In this document: in pieces, positions 1 through 10,580 of the stretch | How positions within the stretch are numbered: position 1 is the first letter of the stretch | Layout of the letters: each line of letters opens with the position of its first letter | DNA from: Proteles cristata cristata | Lineage: Eukaryota; Chordata; Mammalia; Carnivora; Hyaenidae | Assembly (NCBI GenBank): GCA_017311185.1 | Contig: JAESUZ010004527.1 | Coordinates: 310,001 to 374,000, forward strand | Direction: 5' to 3' | Length of the DNA: 64,000 nucleotides | Notes under the pieces: model-generated | What the model was told of the DNA's origin: nothing | What the model saw: the letters and a program-made list of their open reading frames with translations, nothing else | Database searches by the model: none | Translations under genes and position numbers: made by a program

Positions 1-520
1 TGGTAGGTATGTACTTTCAATGGCAATTTTGCAAATAATCCAGATGGAGTGGTTAAGTATCGGAGTGACAGTCACCCCTCTGTACCTTACTTTCTCGTCT
101 CTACAATCAGCACACTAAATACATACATTCCACATTTGCCAAGAGAATAAGACAAGAGAAGTGTATGTAAAACACTTGGGACCAAGGAAATACGCCATTA
201 TAAGAGTTGTTATGAAAGAATGCATGACTTAGTGGGGAGACCAACAAATGTACTGTGGATGAGGCAAAATTCCAAGGACATGGACTTGATATTGAGTCTG
301 AGCTTAGCATAACTTAATGAGCCTATAAAGTCCTCAAAAACTCTTCTATGCACAATTCAGTCCAACCATTTCCCTACCTTCTTGCACTCCATCAGCAGAC
401 CAACATGGTGCTTTTACTTGACAGCCTTTATAAAAGAATTTGCCTTCTCTGAATACAAAAGCAGTATATTCCTTCTTTCTACTGAATCTGCTTCAAAGTT
501 GTGCCACTAGGAAGGATCCA
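1..520. other. single-copy-looking non-coding DNA
   Basis: I see no recognisable repeat, RNA gene or convincing coding frame here. The short open frames have no recognisable motif and stop quickly. It is AT-rich mammalian intergenic or intronic sequence. An exon of an unknown transcript cannot be excluded from sequence alone. Confidence 0.5.
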
Positions 521-521
521 T

Positions 522-632
522 GGAAAGTTTGCTAAACTTCTCTTGAGCCTCAGTCTCCTTATTTGCAAAAATGGAGAGGATAATGCCTACATTCCAGGAC
601 TGCTTTGAGGATGGAATACGATCATGGGTGAA
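522..632 (+). mobile_element. MIR SINE fragment (ancient)
   Basis: The stretch runs TTGAGCCTCAGTCTCCTTATTTG, then a short A run, then ATGGAGAGGATAATGCCTAC and TGCTTTGAGGATGGAAT. This follows the 3' half of the MIR consensus (GAGCCTCAGTTTCCTCATCTGTAAAATGGG, then a GATAATA block, then a TGAGGATTAAAT block). It is strongly diverged, as expected of an element fixed before the placental radiation. No target-site duplication is recognisable at this age. Confidence 0.75.
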
Positions 633-1894
633 AAACTCCTCATCTATGCTTGGCCCTCAAAACGAGCTTGCACCTTTCTCCTATGACCCCATGTATTCAA
701 ATAGCTGGAGCAGTCTGTCACATAGGGAGGAAAGGCTCAAGAATTATAATAATTTGTTGATTGGTGCTTTGTACACCCAGCCACAAATGGTATAGTTTCA
801 GGGCCATTCTTCTAGCCAGATGCTTAACTGGAGAACATGAGCCTCTGGAACCCAAATCTGATAAGTATGCAGGAAAACTCCTCTAGAGAGGTGAAACTAA
901 GAGACAAGCTAAATATACCTTCTCCAGTTGCCCTACATTTGATGCCAGCAGGCAAATCAGAGCCGGTTGGGTGGCGTGCAATTCCGAGAAATAAGGAAAG
1001 TGAAGAAGTACCTGTTCTTCCTCTGGGAAAGCCAAGGCAAATGGAAAAGCTCCGAAATCTATCGCCCCATTGCAAGCACAATGGGGACAGCTGGAGATGT
1101 GCTGCCAAAATCACGCGGCTGGTGAAAACACGACTTCCTGCTCATTCGTCTGATGGCTCTCAGACTGGACAAAGGCCTCAATGGCCAGGGGCTGCTCTCT
1201 GCAGGAACTGGGCTCCAGGCACCTCGGATTGAAAACCAGCCTAACAAAGCATATCTGTTTCCACTTGTGGGAGATGAAATGATATGGGTTTTGTGGAAAG
1301 TCAGACAATTAAAAAAGCAAAATGCCTGCCTGCCTTTGGTCAGCCACATGGACGAGGCCTCAGACTCAGTGGTTCTGTGCCACTCATTCTGGGGACTGCT
1401 CCAGAAGGAACGATGATGTTTAGATATGTCTTATTATTTACAGTTTAATTCTTATTCTTTCCATTAATTTCCAATTCCTTACACATAATTGTAACTAGTG
1501 GCTTAAAAACTAGAAACTTCCTCTTGTGAACAAAGTGTATACTAAGAGTCCAATAGCAAAAAAGACTAAAATAGTCTTTTGTAGTTACCAGCCGATACCA
1601 GGGCTCCAAATATCCTGTGTTGTATTGTTAAAGTGAGAATCAGTAATGGCTGGGGAATACTTTGAAATCTAACGCATGATCAAAGTGTAGTAACTTAAAA
1701 AGTTGTGGATTTCTTTTAAAATTGAAATCACATGTGGCAACTTGGGAAAATCTTCAACTGGAACATAAGCAATGCTTATGGATTCTCACAAAAGTTCTCA
1801 GGAAATGGAGTAAGAACTTGACAAATACATGTCAAATATAAAACCACTTCCCACAGTGGTATTTCATGGAGACCTACTTTACAAAGTAGACACT
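633..1894. other. single-copy-looking DNA with a GC-richer island at about 820-1420
   Basis: No transposon is recognisable. From about 820 to 1420 the base composition is richer in G+C and CpG than the flanks, and both strands are open for 90-130 codons (837-1232 plus, 131 codons; 824-1114 and 1059-1349 minus). None of these frames shows a motif I know, and overlapping frames on both strands suggest composition rather than coding. From 1421 to 1890 the sequence is plain AT-rich DNA. Confidence 0.45.
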
Positions 1895-2119
1895 GGGGTG
1901 CCTGGGTGGCTCAGTTAAGCGGCTGACTCTTGATTTGGGCTGAGGCCGTGATCCCAGGGTCATGGGATCGAACCGCATGATGAGTGTGGAGCATGCTTAA
2001 GATTCTCTCTATCCCTCTCTCTCTCTCTCTCTGTCCCTCTCCCCCACTTCCTCCACTCTCTCTCTCTCTCTTTCTCTCTCTAAAATAAAAATATAAATAA
2101 ATAAATAAACAAACAAACG
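1895..2119 (+). mobile_element. tRNA-Lys-derived carnivore SINE (older type)
   Basis: It starts GGGGTGCCTGGGTGGCTCAG, the tRNA-like head with the pol III A box, and has a degenerate B box near GGGATCGAACC. A CT-rich body (about 2008-2082) and an AAATAAAT-type tail follow. The GCATGCTTAAGATTCTCTCT body is the older general carnivore form rather than the cat-specific GCTCAGAGCCTGGAGCC form. The 7-bp direct repeat AAAGTAG at 1883-1889 and 2120-2126 is a possible target-site duplication. Confidence 0.9.
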
Positions 2120-2407
2120 AAAGTAGCAATTGACTAGGACTTTTTCACTGATATTCCTTTGAAAGCAATGAATTTCAAATAGGACCTGATTATCATACAA
2201 CGTGATAGGTAGCTCTGATTATCCAAGCAGCTAGGGTATTGTTCAGTGAGAGCATTAAGCTTCTCTGGGAATCTCTTTAGTGTACTAGATGGCTGCTATG
2301 GAGACTTCCTTTTTGTGGGTGAATTTGCTCAGCGGATGGCAAACATTCAGTGGGAGGGAAGGATGATACCAATTATTGCTGATGATGGTTGAAAATGAAA
2401 TTACCTT
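2120..2407. other. unique spacer between two SINEs
   Basis: No recognisable element is present apart from the flanking SINE target-site duplications at each end. Confidence 0.5.
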
Positions 2408-2622
2408 GGGACGCCTGGGTGGCTTAGTCGGTTAAGCGTCGGACTTTCGCTTAGGTCATGATCTCGCGGTTCGTGGGTTCGAGCCCCGCGTCGGGCTCTG
2501 TGCTGACTGCCAGCTCAGAGCCTGGAGCCTAGTTCAGTCTGTGACTCCCTCTCTCTCTGACCCTCCCCTGCTCACGCTGTCTCTCTCTCTCTCCTAGAAA
2601 TTAAAAAAAAAAGAAAAGAAAA
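2408..2622 (+). mobile_element. young felid tRNA-Lys SINE (SINEC_Fc type), full length
   Basis: The head reads GGGACGCCTGGGTGGCTTAG and contains the A box. The B box GGTTCGAGCCC is intact at about 2476-2486. The cat-specific body GCTCAGAGCCTGGAGCC is followed by the CT-rich part and an A-rich tail. A perfect 17-bp target-site duplication, GAAAATGAAATTACCTT, lies at 2391-2407 and 2623-2639. Several CpGs are still present (CGCGGTTCG, CCCCGCGTCGGG), which argues for a recent insertion. Confidence 0.97.
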
Positions 2623-2639
2623 GAAAATGAAATTACCTT

Positions 2640-3660
2640 AATGAATGTCGTACTTGGACTTGGTGACTCAGTCAGAGCCCTGTACATGAAGAGTTCAATC
2701 ATGATGTCTCAAAGTTGAAATTTTGATCATTAACTGCTTTTTTCCCCTCAGTTTTGGCAGAAAATTTAAATTCTCTAAGGAATTCAGTGTTTTAAAAAAA
2801 TGAAAGGATTTTAATAGTACCAAGCCCAAAATAGCAATTCCCTGCCTTCTAGCGGATACCAATTAGTCATGTGTGAACTACTTTCAACTACAAATGCCAC
2901 CTTTAACAATGGTCTTTATGTTCTGGACACTACTGTCAGATGAGGGATTGAGGCAGTTGCCACAAGTGAAAATTTGTCCCAGAATATACATTTTGTCATG
3001 CAAAGTGGAAACAAAAATATCCAACAACGGCACAGTTTTTCTAAGTTGTTCTCTTATATAACCATTTAGGCAGCATAACCGTTGTGATTATCAAAGTAGT
3101 GTCATAATACATGTAAACAAATTGATTTCATATCAGCGAACTTCACTAGGGGAGAAAAAGAAGTCACTATTTCTGAAGACTATGAATTTGTTTTCTTTGT
3201 GGATAAAACGCTGCTAATATATTGGGTGTACAGGAAAGTGCAGTATTTTGATTCTGAAGCCGTGGTCGTAGTTCCAACTGACTTTGTGACATCATTTCAT
3301 ATTTCTGAGTTTAACTTCCCAACAATTCCATGACTCTTTATAGATAGGGAGCTCAAAAATGGGAAGCATCAAAAACAGCTAAATGCAGTCAGAAGTTTAT
3401 TTTCTTCTCATTTTCCTAAAGTTCAGGAAGTATCTTTAACTTGACTAACAAATCTCCAAAGATATGATGATCAAGATGGGTAAATACACATTTTTCCAGT
3501 CTTTTCATATGATTATCAGGAATTACTGTCCTAGCCTAAATCCTCCAACAACAAAGAGTGTCCATATAGAAGAACTTATGTTATCCTGCTCCATGGAGAC
3601 CTCAAATATGAATAATATTCGTATGTTCCTAATTTGTCTTAGACTGGAATCGGCAAACTT
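2640..3660. other. single-copy-looking DNA
   Basis: No clear repeat or gene is visible. A short piece near 3265-3345 (CTTTGTGACATCATTTCAT, then a TCTGAGTTTAACTTCC block) loosely resembles MIR, but too weakly to call. The open frames at 2873-3061 and 3464-3700 have no motif. Confidence 0.5.
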
Positions 3661-3872
3661 CTTTTTTTTTTTTTTTACAAATAGTTTATTGTCAAATTAG
3701 TTTCCACATAACACCCAGTGCTCATCCCCACAGGTGTCCTCCTCCATGCCCACCCCTCCTCCCCCCCACATCCACCAGTCCTCAGTTTTTGTCAGCATTC
3801 AAGAGTCTCTCATGGTTTGCCTCTCCCCTTTCCCCCACCATTTCCGCCCTTCTTCTCCCCCTTGGTCCTCTG

Positions 3873-6800
3873 TTAAGCTCCTCCTAATCCTCCTATACGT
3901 ACAAACATATGATATTTGTCTTTCTCAGCCTGACTTATTTCGCTCAGCATAACACCCTCAAGGTCCATCCATGTGGCTACACATGGCCAGATTTCATTGT
4001 TTCTCATTGCCTTGTAGTATTCCATGGTATAGATAAACCACATCTTCTTGATCCATTCATCTGTTGATGGACACTTAGGCTCTTTCCAGGTTTTAGCTAT
4101 TGTGGAGGTGCTGCTATGAACATTGGGGTATATGTGCTCCTATGCATCAGCATTTCTGTATCCCTTGGGTAAATTCCTGGCAGTGCTATTGCTGGGTCAT
4201 AGGGGAGTTCTATTGTTAGTTTCCTGAGGAACCTCCACACTGTTTTCCAGAGGGGCTGTACCAGTTTACATTCCCACCAACAGTGTAGGAGGTGCCCGTT
4301 TCTCCACATCCTCGCCAGCATCTAGAGGTCTCTGATTTGCTCATTTTAGCCACTCTGACTGGCATGAGGTGGTATCTCAGTGTGGTTTGATTTGTATTTC
4401 CCTGATGAGGAGGGATGCTGAGCATCGTTTCATGTGTCTGTTGGCCATCTGGATGTCCTCTTTGGAGAAGTGTCTGTTCATATCTTCTGCCCATTTCTTC
4501 ACTGGGCTGTTTGCTTTTCGGGCGTGTAGTTTGGTGAGTTCCTTGTAGATTCTGGATATCAACCCTTTATCTGATATGTCATTTACAACTATCTTTTCCC
4601 ATTCAGTTGGTTGCCTATTAATTTTCTGGGTTGTTTCCTTGGCTGTGCAGAAGCTTTTAATCTTGAGGAGGTCCCAACAGTTTATTTTGGCTCTTGATTC
4701 CCTTGCTTTTGGGGATGTGTCAAGTAAGAAGTTGCTGCGGTGGAGGTCAAGGAGGTTGTTTTCCTGCTTTCTCCTCTAGGGTGTTGATAGTTTCCTGTCT
4801 CACGTTCAGGTCCTTTATCCATTTTGAGTTTATTTTTGTGCATGGTGTGAGAAAATGATCTAGTTTCATTCTTCTGCATGTTGCTGTCCAGTTCTCCCAA
4901 CACCATCTGTTAAAAAGGCTGTCTTTTTTCCATCGGATATTCTTTCCTGCTTTGTCAAAGATTAGTTGGCTGTATACTTTTGGGTCCACCTCTGAGTTCT
5001 CAGTTCTGTTCCATTGGTCTATGTGTCTGTTTTTGTGCCAATACCATACTGTCTTGATGATGACAGCTTTGTAGTAGAGGCTAAAGTCTGGGATGGTGAT
5101 CCCTCCCGTTTTGGTTTTATTTTTCAGGATTCCTTTGGCTATTCGGGGTCTTTTGTGGTTCAATACAAATTTTTGGATAGTTTGTTCTAGTTTTGAGAAG
5201 TATGCTGGTGCAATTTTGATTGGAATTGCATTGAATGTGTAGAGTGCTGGGTAGTAATGACATCTTAACTATATTTATTCTTCTTATCCATGAGCATGGA
5301 ATGTTTTTCCATTTCTTTGTGTCTTCTTCAATTTCCTTCATAAGTTTTCTATAGTTTTCATCATACAGATCTCTTGTATCCTTGGTTGGGTTTATTTCGA
5401 GGTATTTTATGGATTTTTGTGCAATTGTGAATGGGATCAGTTTCTTGATTTCTCTTTCTGTTGCTTCATTGTTGGTATATAAAAATGCAACCAATTTCTG
5501 TACGTTGATTTTGTACCCTGCAACTTGGCTGAATTCTTGGATCAGTTCTAGTAGGCTTCTGGTGGAGTCTGTCGGGTTTTCTATGTAGAGTATCATGTCA
5601 TCTGCGAAGAGGGAAAGTTTGACTTCCTCTTTGCCAATTCTGATACCTTTGATTTCCTTTTGTTGTCAGATGGCTGATGCTAGGACTTCCACCACTATGT
5701 TAAACAGCAGTGGTGAGAGTGGGCATCCCTGTCGTGTTCCTGATCTCAGGGGGAAAGCTCTGAGTTTTTCCCCGTTGAGGATGATGTTAGCTGAAGGCTT
5801 CTCATAGATAGCTTTGATGATGTTTAAGTAGGTTCCTTCTATCCCAACTTTCTCGAGAGTCTTTATTAAGAAGGGATGCTGTATTTTGTCAAATGCTTTT
5901 TCTGCATCTGTCAACAGGATCATATGGTTTTATCTTTTCTTTCGTTGATGTGATGTATCACATTGATTGATTTGCGAATGTTGAACCAGCCCTGTAACTG
6001 AGGAATGAATCCCACTTGATCTTGGTGGATGATTCTTTTTATGTGCTGCTGGATTCGATTTGCAAGGATCTTGTTGAGAATTTTTGCATCCGTATTCATC
6101 AAAGATATTGGCCTGTAGTTCTCTTTTTTTGCTGGATCTCTGTCTGGCTTGGGAATCAGTGTGATGCTGGCTTCATAAAATGAATCCGGGAGTTTTCCTT
6201 CGCTTTCTATTTTTTGGAATAACTTGAGAAGAATTGGGATTAATTCAGTTTTAAATGTCTGGTAGAATTCCCCAGGGAAGCCATCAGGTCCAGGGCTCTT
6301 ATTTGTTGGGAGATTTTTGATCACTGATTCAATGTCTTCACTCGTTATGGGTCTGTTCAGGTTTTCTATTTCTTCCCGTGTGAATTTTGGTAGTGAGTGT
6401 GTGTTTATGAATTTGTCCATTTCTTCTAAGTTGTCCAATTTGTTGGCATATAATTTTTCATAGTATTCCCTGATAATTACTTGTATTTCTGAGGGGTTGG
6501 TTGTAATAAGTCCATTTTCATTCACAATTTTGTCTATTTGTGTGCTCTCTCTTTTCTTTTGGATAAGTCTGGCTAGAGGTTTGTCAATTTTGTTTACTTT
6601 TTCAAAAACCAACTCTTGGTTTCATTGATCTGTTCAATTGTTTCTTTGGTCTCTATGTTGTTTATTTCTGCTCTAATTTTTACTATTTCTCTTCTTCCAC
6701 AGGGCTTAGGGTGTTCTTGTTGCTCTGCCTCTAGTTCCTTTAGGTGAGCTGTTAGATTTTGGACTTGCGCTTTTTCTAATCTCTTGAAATAGGCCTGGAG

Positions 6801-7705
6801 AGCAATGTACTTTCCTCTTAGACTGCCTTTGGGTTTCTATGATGCCATAGAGTTTTGATTGCTTTATTTTCATTTTCATTTGTTTCCATATATTTTTTAA
6901 TTTCATCTCTAATTACCTGATTGGCCCATTCATTCTTTAGAAGGGTGTTCTTTAACCTCCATGTTTTTGGAAGTTTTCCAGACTTCTTCCTGTAATTGAT
7001 TTCACGTTTCAAAGCATTGTAATCTGACAGTGTGCATGGTATGATCTCTATTCTTTTATATTTATTGAGGGATGCTTTATGTCCCAGTATGGGATCTATC
7101 TTGGAGAATGTGCCATGCGCACTTGGGAAGAAAGTAAATTCCCTGGCCTCAGCATGTAAAGTTCTAAATATATCCGTCAAGTCCATCTGGTCCAATGTAT
7201 CTTTCACGTCCATTATTTCTTTAGTGATTTTCTGTCTGGTTGACCTATCCATTGCTGTAAGCGGAGTATTAAAGTCCCTTTCTATTAGCACATTCTTATC
7301 TATAAGCTTGTTTCTGTTTGTGATTTATTGTTTTAGATATTTAGGTGCTCCCATATTCGGTGCATAGACATTTATGATTGTTAGTTCTTCCTGATGGATG
7401 GACCTGTAATTATTATGTAGTGCCCTTCTTCATCTCTTGTGATTGTCTTTAATTTAAAGTCCAGTTTGTCTGATATAAGTATCGCTACTCCGGCTTTCTT
7501 TTGATTTCCTGTAGCATGATATATATTTCTCCATCCCCTTACTTTTAATCTGAAGGTATCTTCCCGTCAAAAATGAGTTTCTTGTAGACAGCATATATAT
7601 GGATTATGTTTTTTAATCCATTCTGCTACCCTATGTCTTTTGATTGTAGCATTCAGCCCATTTACATTCAGTGTTATTATTGAAATATGTGGGTTTAGAG
7701 TCTTT
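3873..7705 (-). pseudogene. L1-1 ORF2 remnant (endonuclease / reverse transcriptase)
   Basis: The intact family protein nicks target DNA and copies L1 RNA there. Here the endonuclease part is seen at 7291-6818, with DFNTPL and LGHKASLNKYKR. The Gly before DFN is Arg, and the SDHN motif reads SDYN (near 7013-7027), so the catalytic His is lost. The RT part shows [45 protein letters not shown] and FADD. Breaks I can place are: no ATG at the expected start; a 1-nt loss near 5931; an in-frame TGA at 5668-5666; a 2-nt loss near 5249; and a 1-nt gain near 4762. The C-terminal zone ([17 protein letters not shown]) is also frameshifted. It cannot make a full ORF2p. Confidence 0.93.
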
Positions 7706-7827
7706 GTATTTTTGTAGGGTTCATGTTTGTGTTGGTGTCTCTGGAATCTTTGTTCCTTGCAACCTTTCCTTCAGAGCATCCCCCTCAGGATTTTTTGTAG
7801 GGCTGGCTTCGTGGTGACAAATTCTTT

Positions 7828-8664
7828 CTATTTCTGTTTGTTTGGAAAGGTTTTTATCTCTCCTTCTATTTTGAATGACAGGCTTGCTGGATAGAGGATT
7901 CTTGGCTGCATATTTTTACTGTTCATCACATTGAAGATCTCTTGCCATTCCTTTCTGGCCTGCCACGTTTCAGTAGATAGGTCTGTCACCACTCTGATGG
8001 GTTTCCCTTTGTATATGAGGGCCCTTTTCTCCCTAGCTGCTTTCAAAATTCTGTCTTTGTCCTTGTATTTTGCCATATTTACTATGATATTTCGTGCAGA
8101 AAATCGATTCAAGTTACGTCTGAGGGGAGTCCTCTGAGCCTCTTGTATTTCCACATTGACTTCCTTCCCCAGGTCGGGGAAGTTCTCTGCTATAATTTGT
8201 TCCAGGACTCCTTCAGCACCTTTCCCTCTCTCTTCCTCTTCTGGGATTCCTATGATACGGATATTGTTGTGTTTGACTGTGTCACTGAGCTCTCGAATTC
8301 TTCTTTCCTGTTCCTGGATCTGTTTGTCTCTTTTTTTGTCATCTTCTTGTTTTTCTAGAATGGTGTCTTCTAAATCACTTATTCTCCTTTCTGCCTCTTC
8401 TCTCTGTGCATTGGAGGCCTCTAATTTATTATGGATCTCATTTATTGCATGTTTTAATTCTTCATGCCTATTTTTATTTTCCATTTTGTCTGTAGCCATA
8501 GTTTCTTTGATGTCCCCTATGTTCTTTTCAAGCCCAGCTATTGATTTTACCATTATTATTCTAAAATCTTGTTCAGTGATGCTGCTGATATCTGTTTTGA
8601 GCAGTTCATTAGTTGTCATTTCTTCTTGGAGTTTCTTTGGAGGAGAGCTCTTTCGTTTCGTCAT
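7828..8664 (-). CDS. L1-1 ORF1p, open frame of 278 codons
   Basis: ORF1p is the L1 RNA-binding chaperone that packages L1 RNA as trimers in the cytoplasm. The frame starts MTKRKSSPPKK, as other felid copies do. A coiled-coil region spans about residues 45-125 (AERRISDLED, then QIQEQERRIRELSD). An RRM-like block follows with NIRIIGIPEEEERGKGAEGV, then the C-terminal domain with ARNIIVNMAKYKDKDRIL and LSTETWQARKEWQEIF. The stop after FPNKQK is at the same place in L1-2r, so it may be the normal end in this subfamily, although L1-10 reads on into LKEFATTK. The frame is intact, but its partner ORF2 is dead. Expression is unknown, and it should not be counted as a host gene. Confidence 0.85.
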   Translation of the reverse strand: MTKRKSSPPKKLQEEMTTNELLKTDISSITEQDFRIIMVKSIAGLEKNIGDIKETMATDKMENKNRHEELKHAINEIHNKLEASNAQREEAERRISDLEDTILEKQEDDKKRDKQIQEQERRIRELSDTVKHNNIRIIGIPEEEERGKGAEGVLEQIIAENFPDLGKEVNVEIQEAQRTPLRRNLNRFSARNIIVNMAKYKDKDRILKAAREKRALIYKGKPIRVVTDLSTETWQARKEWQEIFNVMNSKNMQPRILYPASLSFKIEGEIKTFPNKQK

Positions 8665-10580
8665 TTTAGTTAGCTTTCCGGCTCTTGTTGGTTTTAAAGA
8701 CTTGTTATGCTCTCTGTTTCTATGAGCACTGCTCTATCCAAGAAGACTCTTAGACTTTCCAGGGCCTATCCTTTCAGAGATTGTTTTTTGAATGGTATCC
8801 CTCGGTCAATCTTGTTGGGACCTTAGTTATTTTATTTTCCTATTCGTAGTGATATTTGGGACTCTCCACCTTGTGTACTCTAGCTTGTTTCTTGAGGTAG
8901 CCCTGGAAAAGAATACAGACAGACAAACACACAGGGAGCAGGAGCACACAAACGCACAGGCTAATTCAACTAACATGCAAAGCGAGAGGGAAAACGAAAA
9001 AGTTAATAGAAAAGACGGAGGAGGGAGGGCGAATAATAGGGAGCATAAAATACATAAAAGGGTCAAAAGGGGGAAAAGAAAAGGAAAAAAGAAGAAAACC
9101 GATGGACAAAGAACGGTTTAAAGCATATACCTGGATTTCCCAGCTACAGTTAAATAGCCGTGTGTATGCAGTGCTGGTTGAAGAGCATAGAAAAAAGAGA
9201 GAAGACAGGGCGAGACAAGGCAGATTTGGAAATAGAATGAACAGGCAGAAGGGATAAGAAACTTTTTTCAAAGAGGTAAAGGATAGAATATGTTTGGATA
9301 GGTGAGAGAAGGATGCTGGAATTATCCAGAGAAACTATATAGTCTAATTACTCCCGAGAGAAATAGCTGAAAAGTCGGTAGGTGTAGAATTTACATTTAC
9401 AGAATGGACTTGTTGTGATTGTTTAAGCAAGCTGGCGACCAGAGTTAATCAGGTCAGTGTTTGGGGGAAAAAAGCGAGAAAAGAGAAAGAAGAAGAAAAA
9501 AAGAGAAAAGAAAGGGAAAAAAAAAGAAAGAAGAAAAAAAAGAAAAAAAACAAAAAAAGGGAAAAAAAAGGGAGGAGGGCACCTCTCAGGCAAGGATGGG
9601 CGTGGCGTGATCCGATGCCTCAGGCAGGGGTTCTGCCTTGGCGATTGTGGGGAGGAGAGTGACGGTGCTCCAGTCCCTTCTTGAACCCCGCGCTGCAGCT
9701 CGCTTTTTTTTTTTTTTTTTTTGGCGTGTCAACTCCCCGTTCTGGGGACGCAGCCGAAGTTGGTTGCACTCTTCAACCCAGACCAGTTCCAATCTCCAAA
9801 TCCCAGTCCGCGTGCCCCGCTGAGGTTGCCTTAGACTCAGTTTCCCAGATAACCCCCTCGGGCTATTCCAGGCTCCCTGCTGAGCTCTGGTGGCGGAGTC
9901 AAAATCGCTGCTTCCTTCTCTGGGTCGGGCTGGCGCGCATATGCTGGGGCTTGCCTGCCGGGTTCGCGTAGCCTGTGCCCGCTGGAGTGAGGAAAACCGG
10001 GTCTCTCTATGGCTCGTCACCCGAAACACGGACTCACAGGCAAATTTCCCAGTTTTTAGCTCTTTGCCTTCCCTCTCGAGTTCCAGCCAGCCAGGAGCGC
10101 GGACGCCCGGTGTCTGTGTGGCTCTTTCAGGGGTCCCAGCCGCCCTGGAGCTACAATGGCGGCAGGCGCGCCACCGGACAGAAATCAAACCTCCAGAAGC
10201 GGCACAAAGAAGCAGTTTGTGTACTCAGCCTTCCCCAGGACCAGTTGGCACGAGGGGACCTGGTGTGCAGGTATTCGGCAAGTACGGTCTTTCTATGCAC
10301 CGAGCGGAGGCTTTTCTGTTTTGGACTCTCTCCTTTTCCCCTCTCACTCCCCGTAGAGGGTAGAGGGGGATGCCTCCCACCCTGGAGTCTCCGATCCCGG
10401 CCCGATTTTACCTTCCCTGGTTCGCACTCACGTTAGAAGGCTTTCTCAGTGGATTCTGCGTCCTTTTTCTCCCAGTCTCTCAGGTTTTGTATGGTTTCCA
10501 ATGGCTTCAGATCTTTTCTGTGTGATGTATGGGCGCGAGTGCAAGTACGGAGCTCCTTACTTCTCCGCCATCTTGCCCCC
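8665..10580 (-). promoter_or_regulatory. L1-1 5' UTR with internal promoter and CpG-rich block
   Basis: About 1.9 kb lies between the L1 start and ORF1. The half nearest the start (about 10580-9640) is GC- and CpG-rich and is where the internal pol II promoter is expected by family knowledge. Next comes a purine/pyrimidine-biased tract (9466-9576, A+G on the plus strand), then a moderately AT-rich leader. Splice-like signals are present: GTGAGT just after CTAAC (complement of 10426-10431) and a pyrimidine tract ending CCAG (acceptor AG is the complement of 8903-8904). Confidence 0.75.
9466..9576. repeat. A/G-rich low-complexity tract
   Basis: The tract is over 100 bp of AAAGAAGAAAAAG-type purines within the L1-1 5' UTR, that is, a pyrimidine tract in L1 orientation. 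A related A-rich tract lies at about 13437-13516 in L1-2r, so it is part of the family's 5' UTR and not a separate microsatellite birth. A 20-nt T run at about 9702-9722 is similar in kind. Confidence 0.85.

Larger units (their letters stand above)
3661..10580 (-). mobile_element. L1-1: full-length felid LINE-1
   Basis: Read on the minus strand, it has a CpG-rich 5' UTR starting GGGGGCAAGATGGCGGAGAA at 10580, then ORF1 (8664-7828), ORF2 (about 7705-3873), a short 3' UTR with the AATAAA signal (complement near 3684-3690), and an A tail seen as a T run at 3662-3676. At about 6.9 kb it is the expected full length. I find no target-site duplication: the left flank ends GGAATCGGCAAACTT, while the right side continues directly into another L1 (L1-2r). 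The right junction is therefore not a simple insertion site. Confidence 0.95.

Noticed and set aside
837..1232. 131-codon open frame in unique DNA
   Set aside because: Overlapping frames of similar length exist on the other strand, no motif is recognisable and no splice context is convincing. Not called as CDS, kept only as a finding.
2408..2490. tRNA-like sequence with A and B boxes
   Set aside because: It is the head of a SINE, as are the similar sequences near 18599, 22872, 29758, 37704 and 59152. None folds as a complete tRNA with a proper 3' half, so no tRNA gene is called.
3265..3345. Possible MIR fragment
   Set aside because: Only a few short words match; too weak to list as an element.
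8156..8725. 189-codon open frame on the plus strand
   Set aside because: It is the exact antisense of L1-1 ORF1; low-stop antisense of a charged coiled-coil protein gives Ser/Leu-rich frames. A matching antisense frame appears opposite other ORF1 copies.
9457..9684. Lys/Glu-rich 75-codon frame
   Set aside because: It is the translation of the A/G-rich tract in the L1-1 5' UTR.
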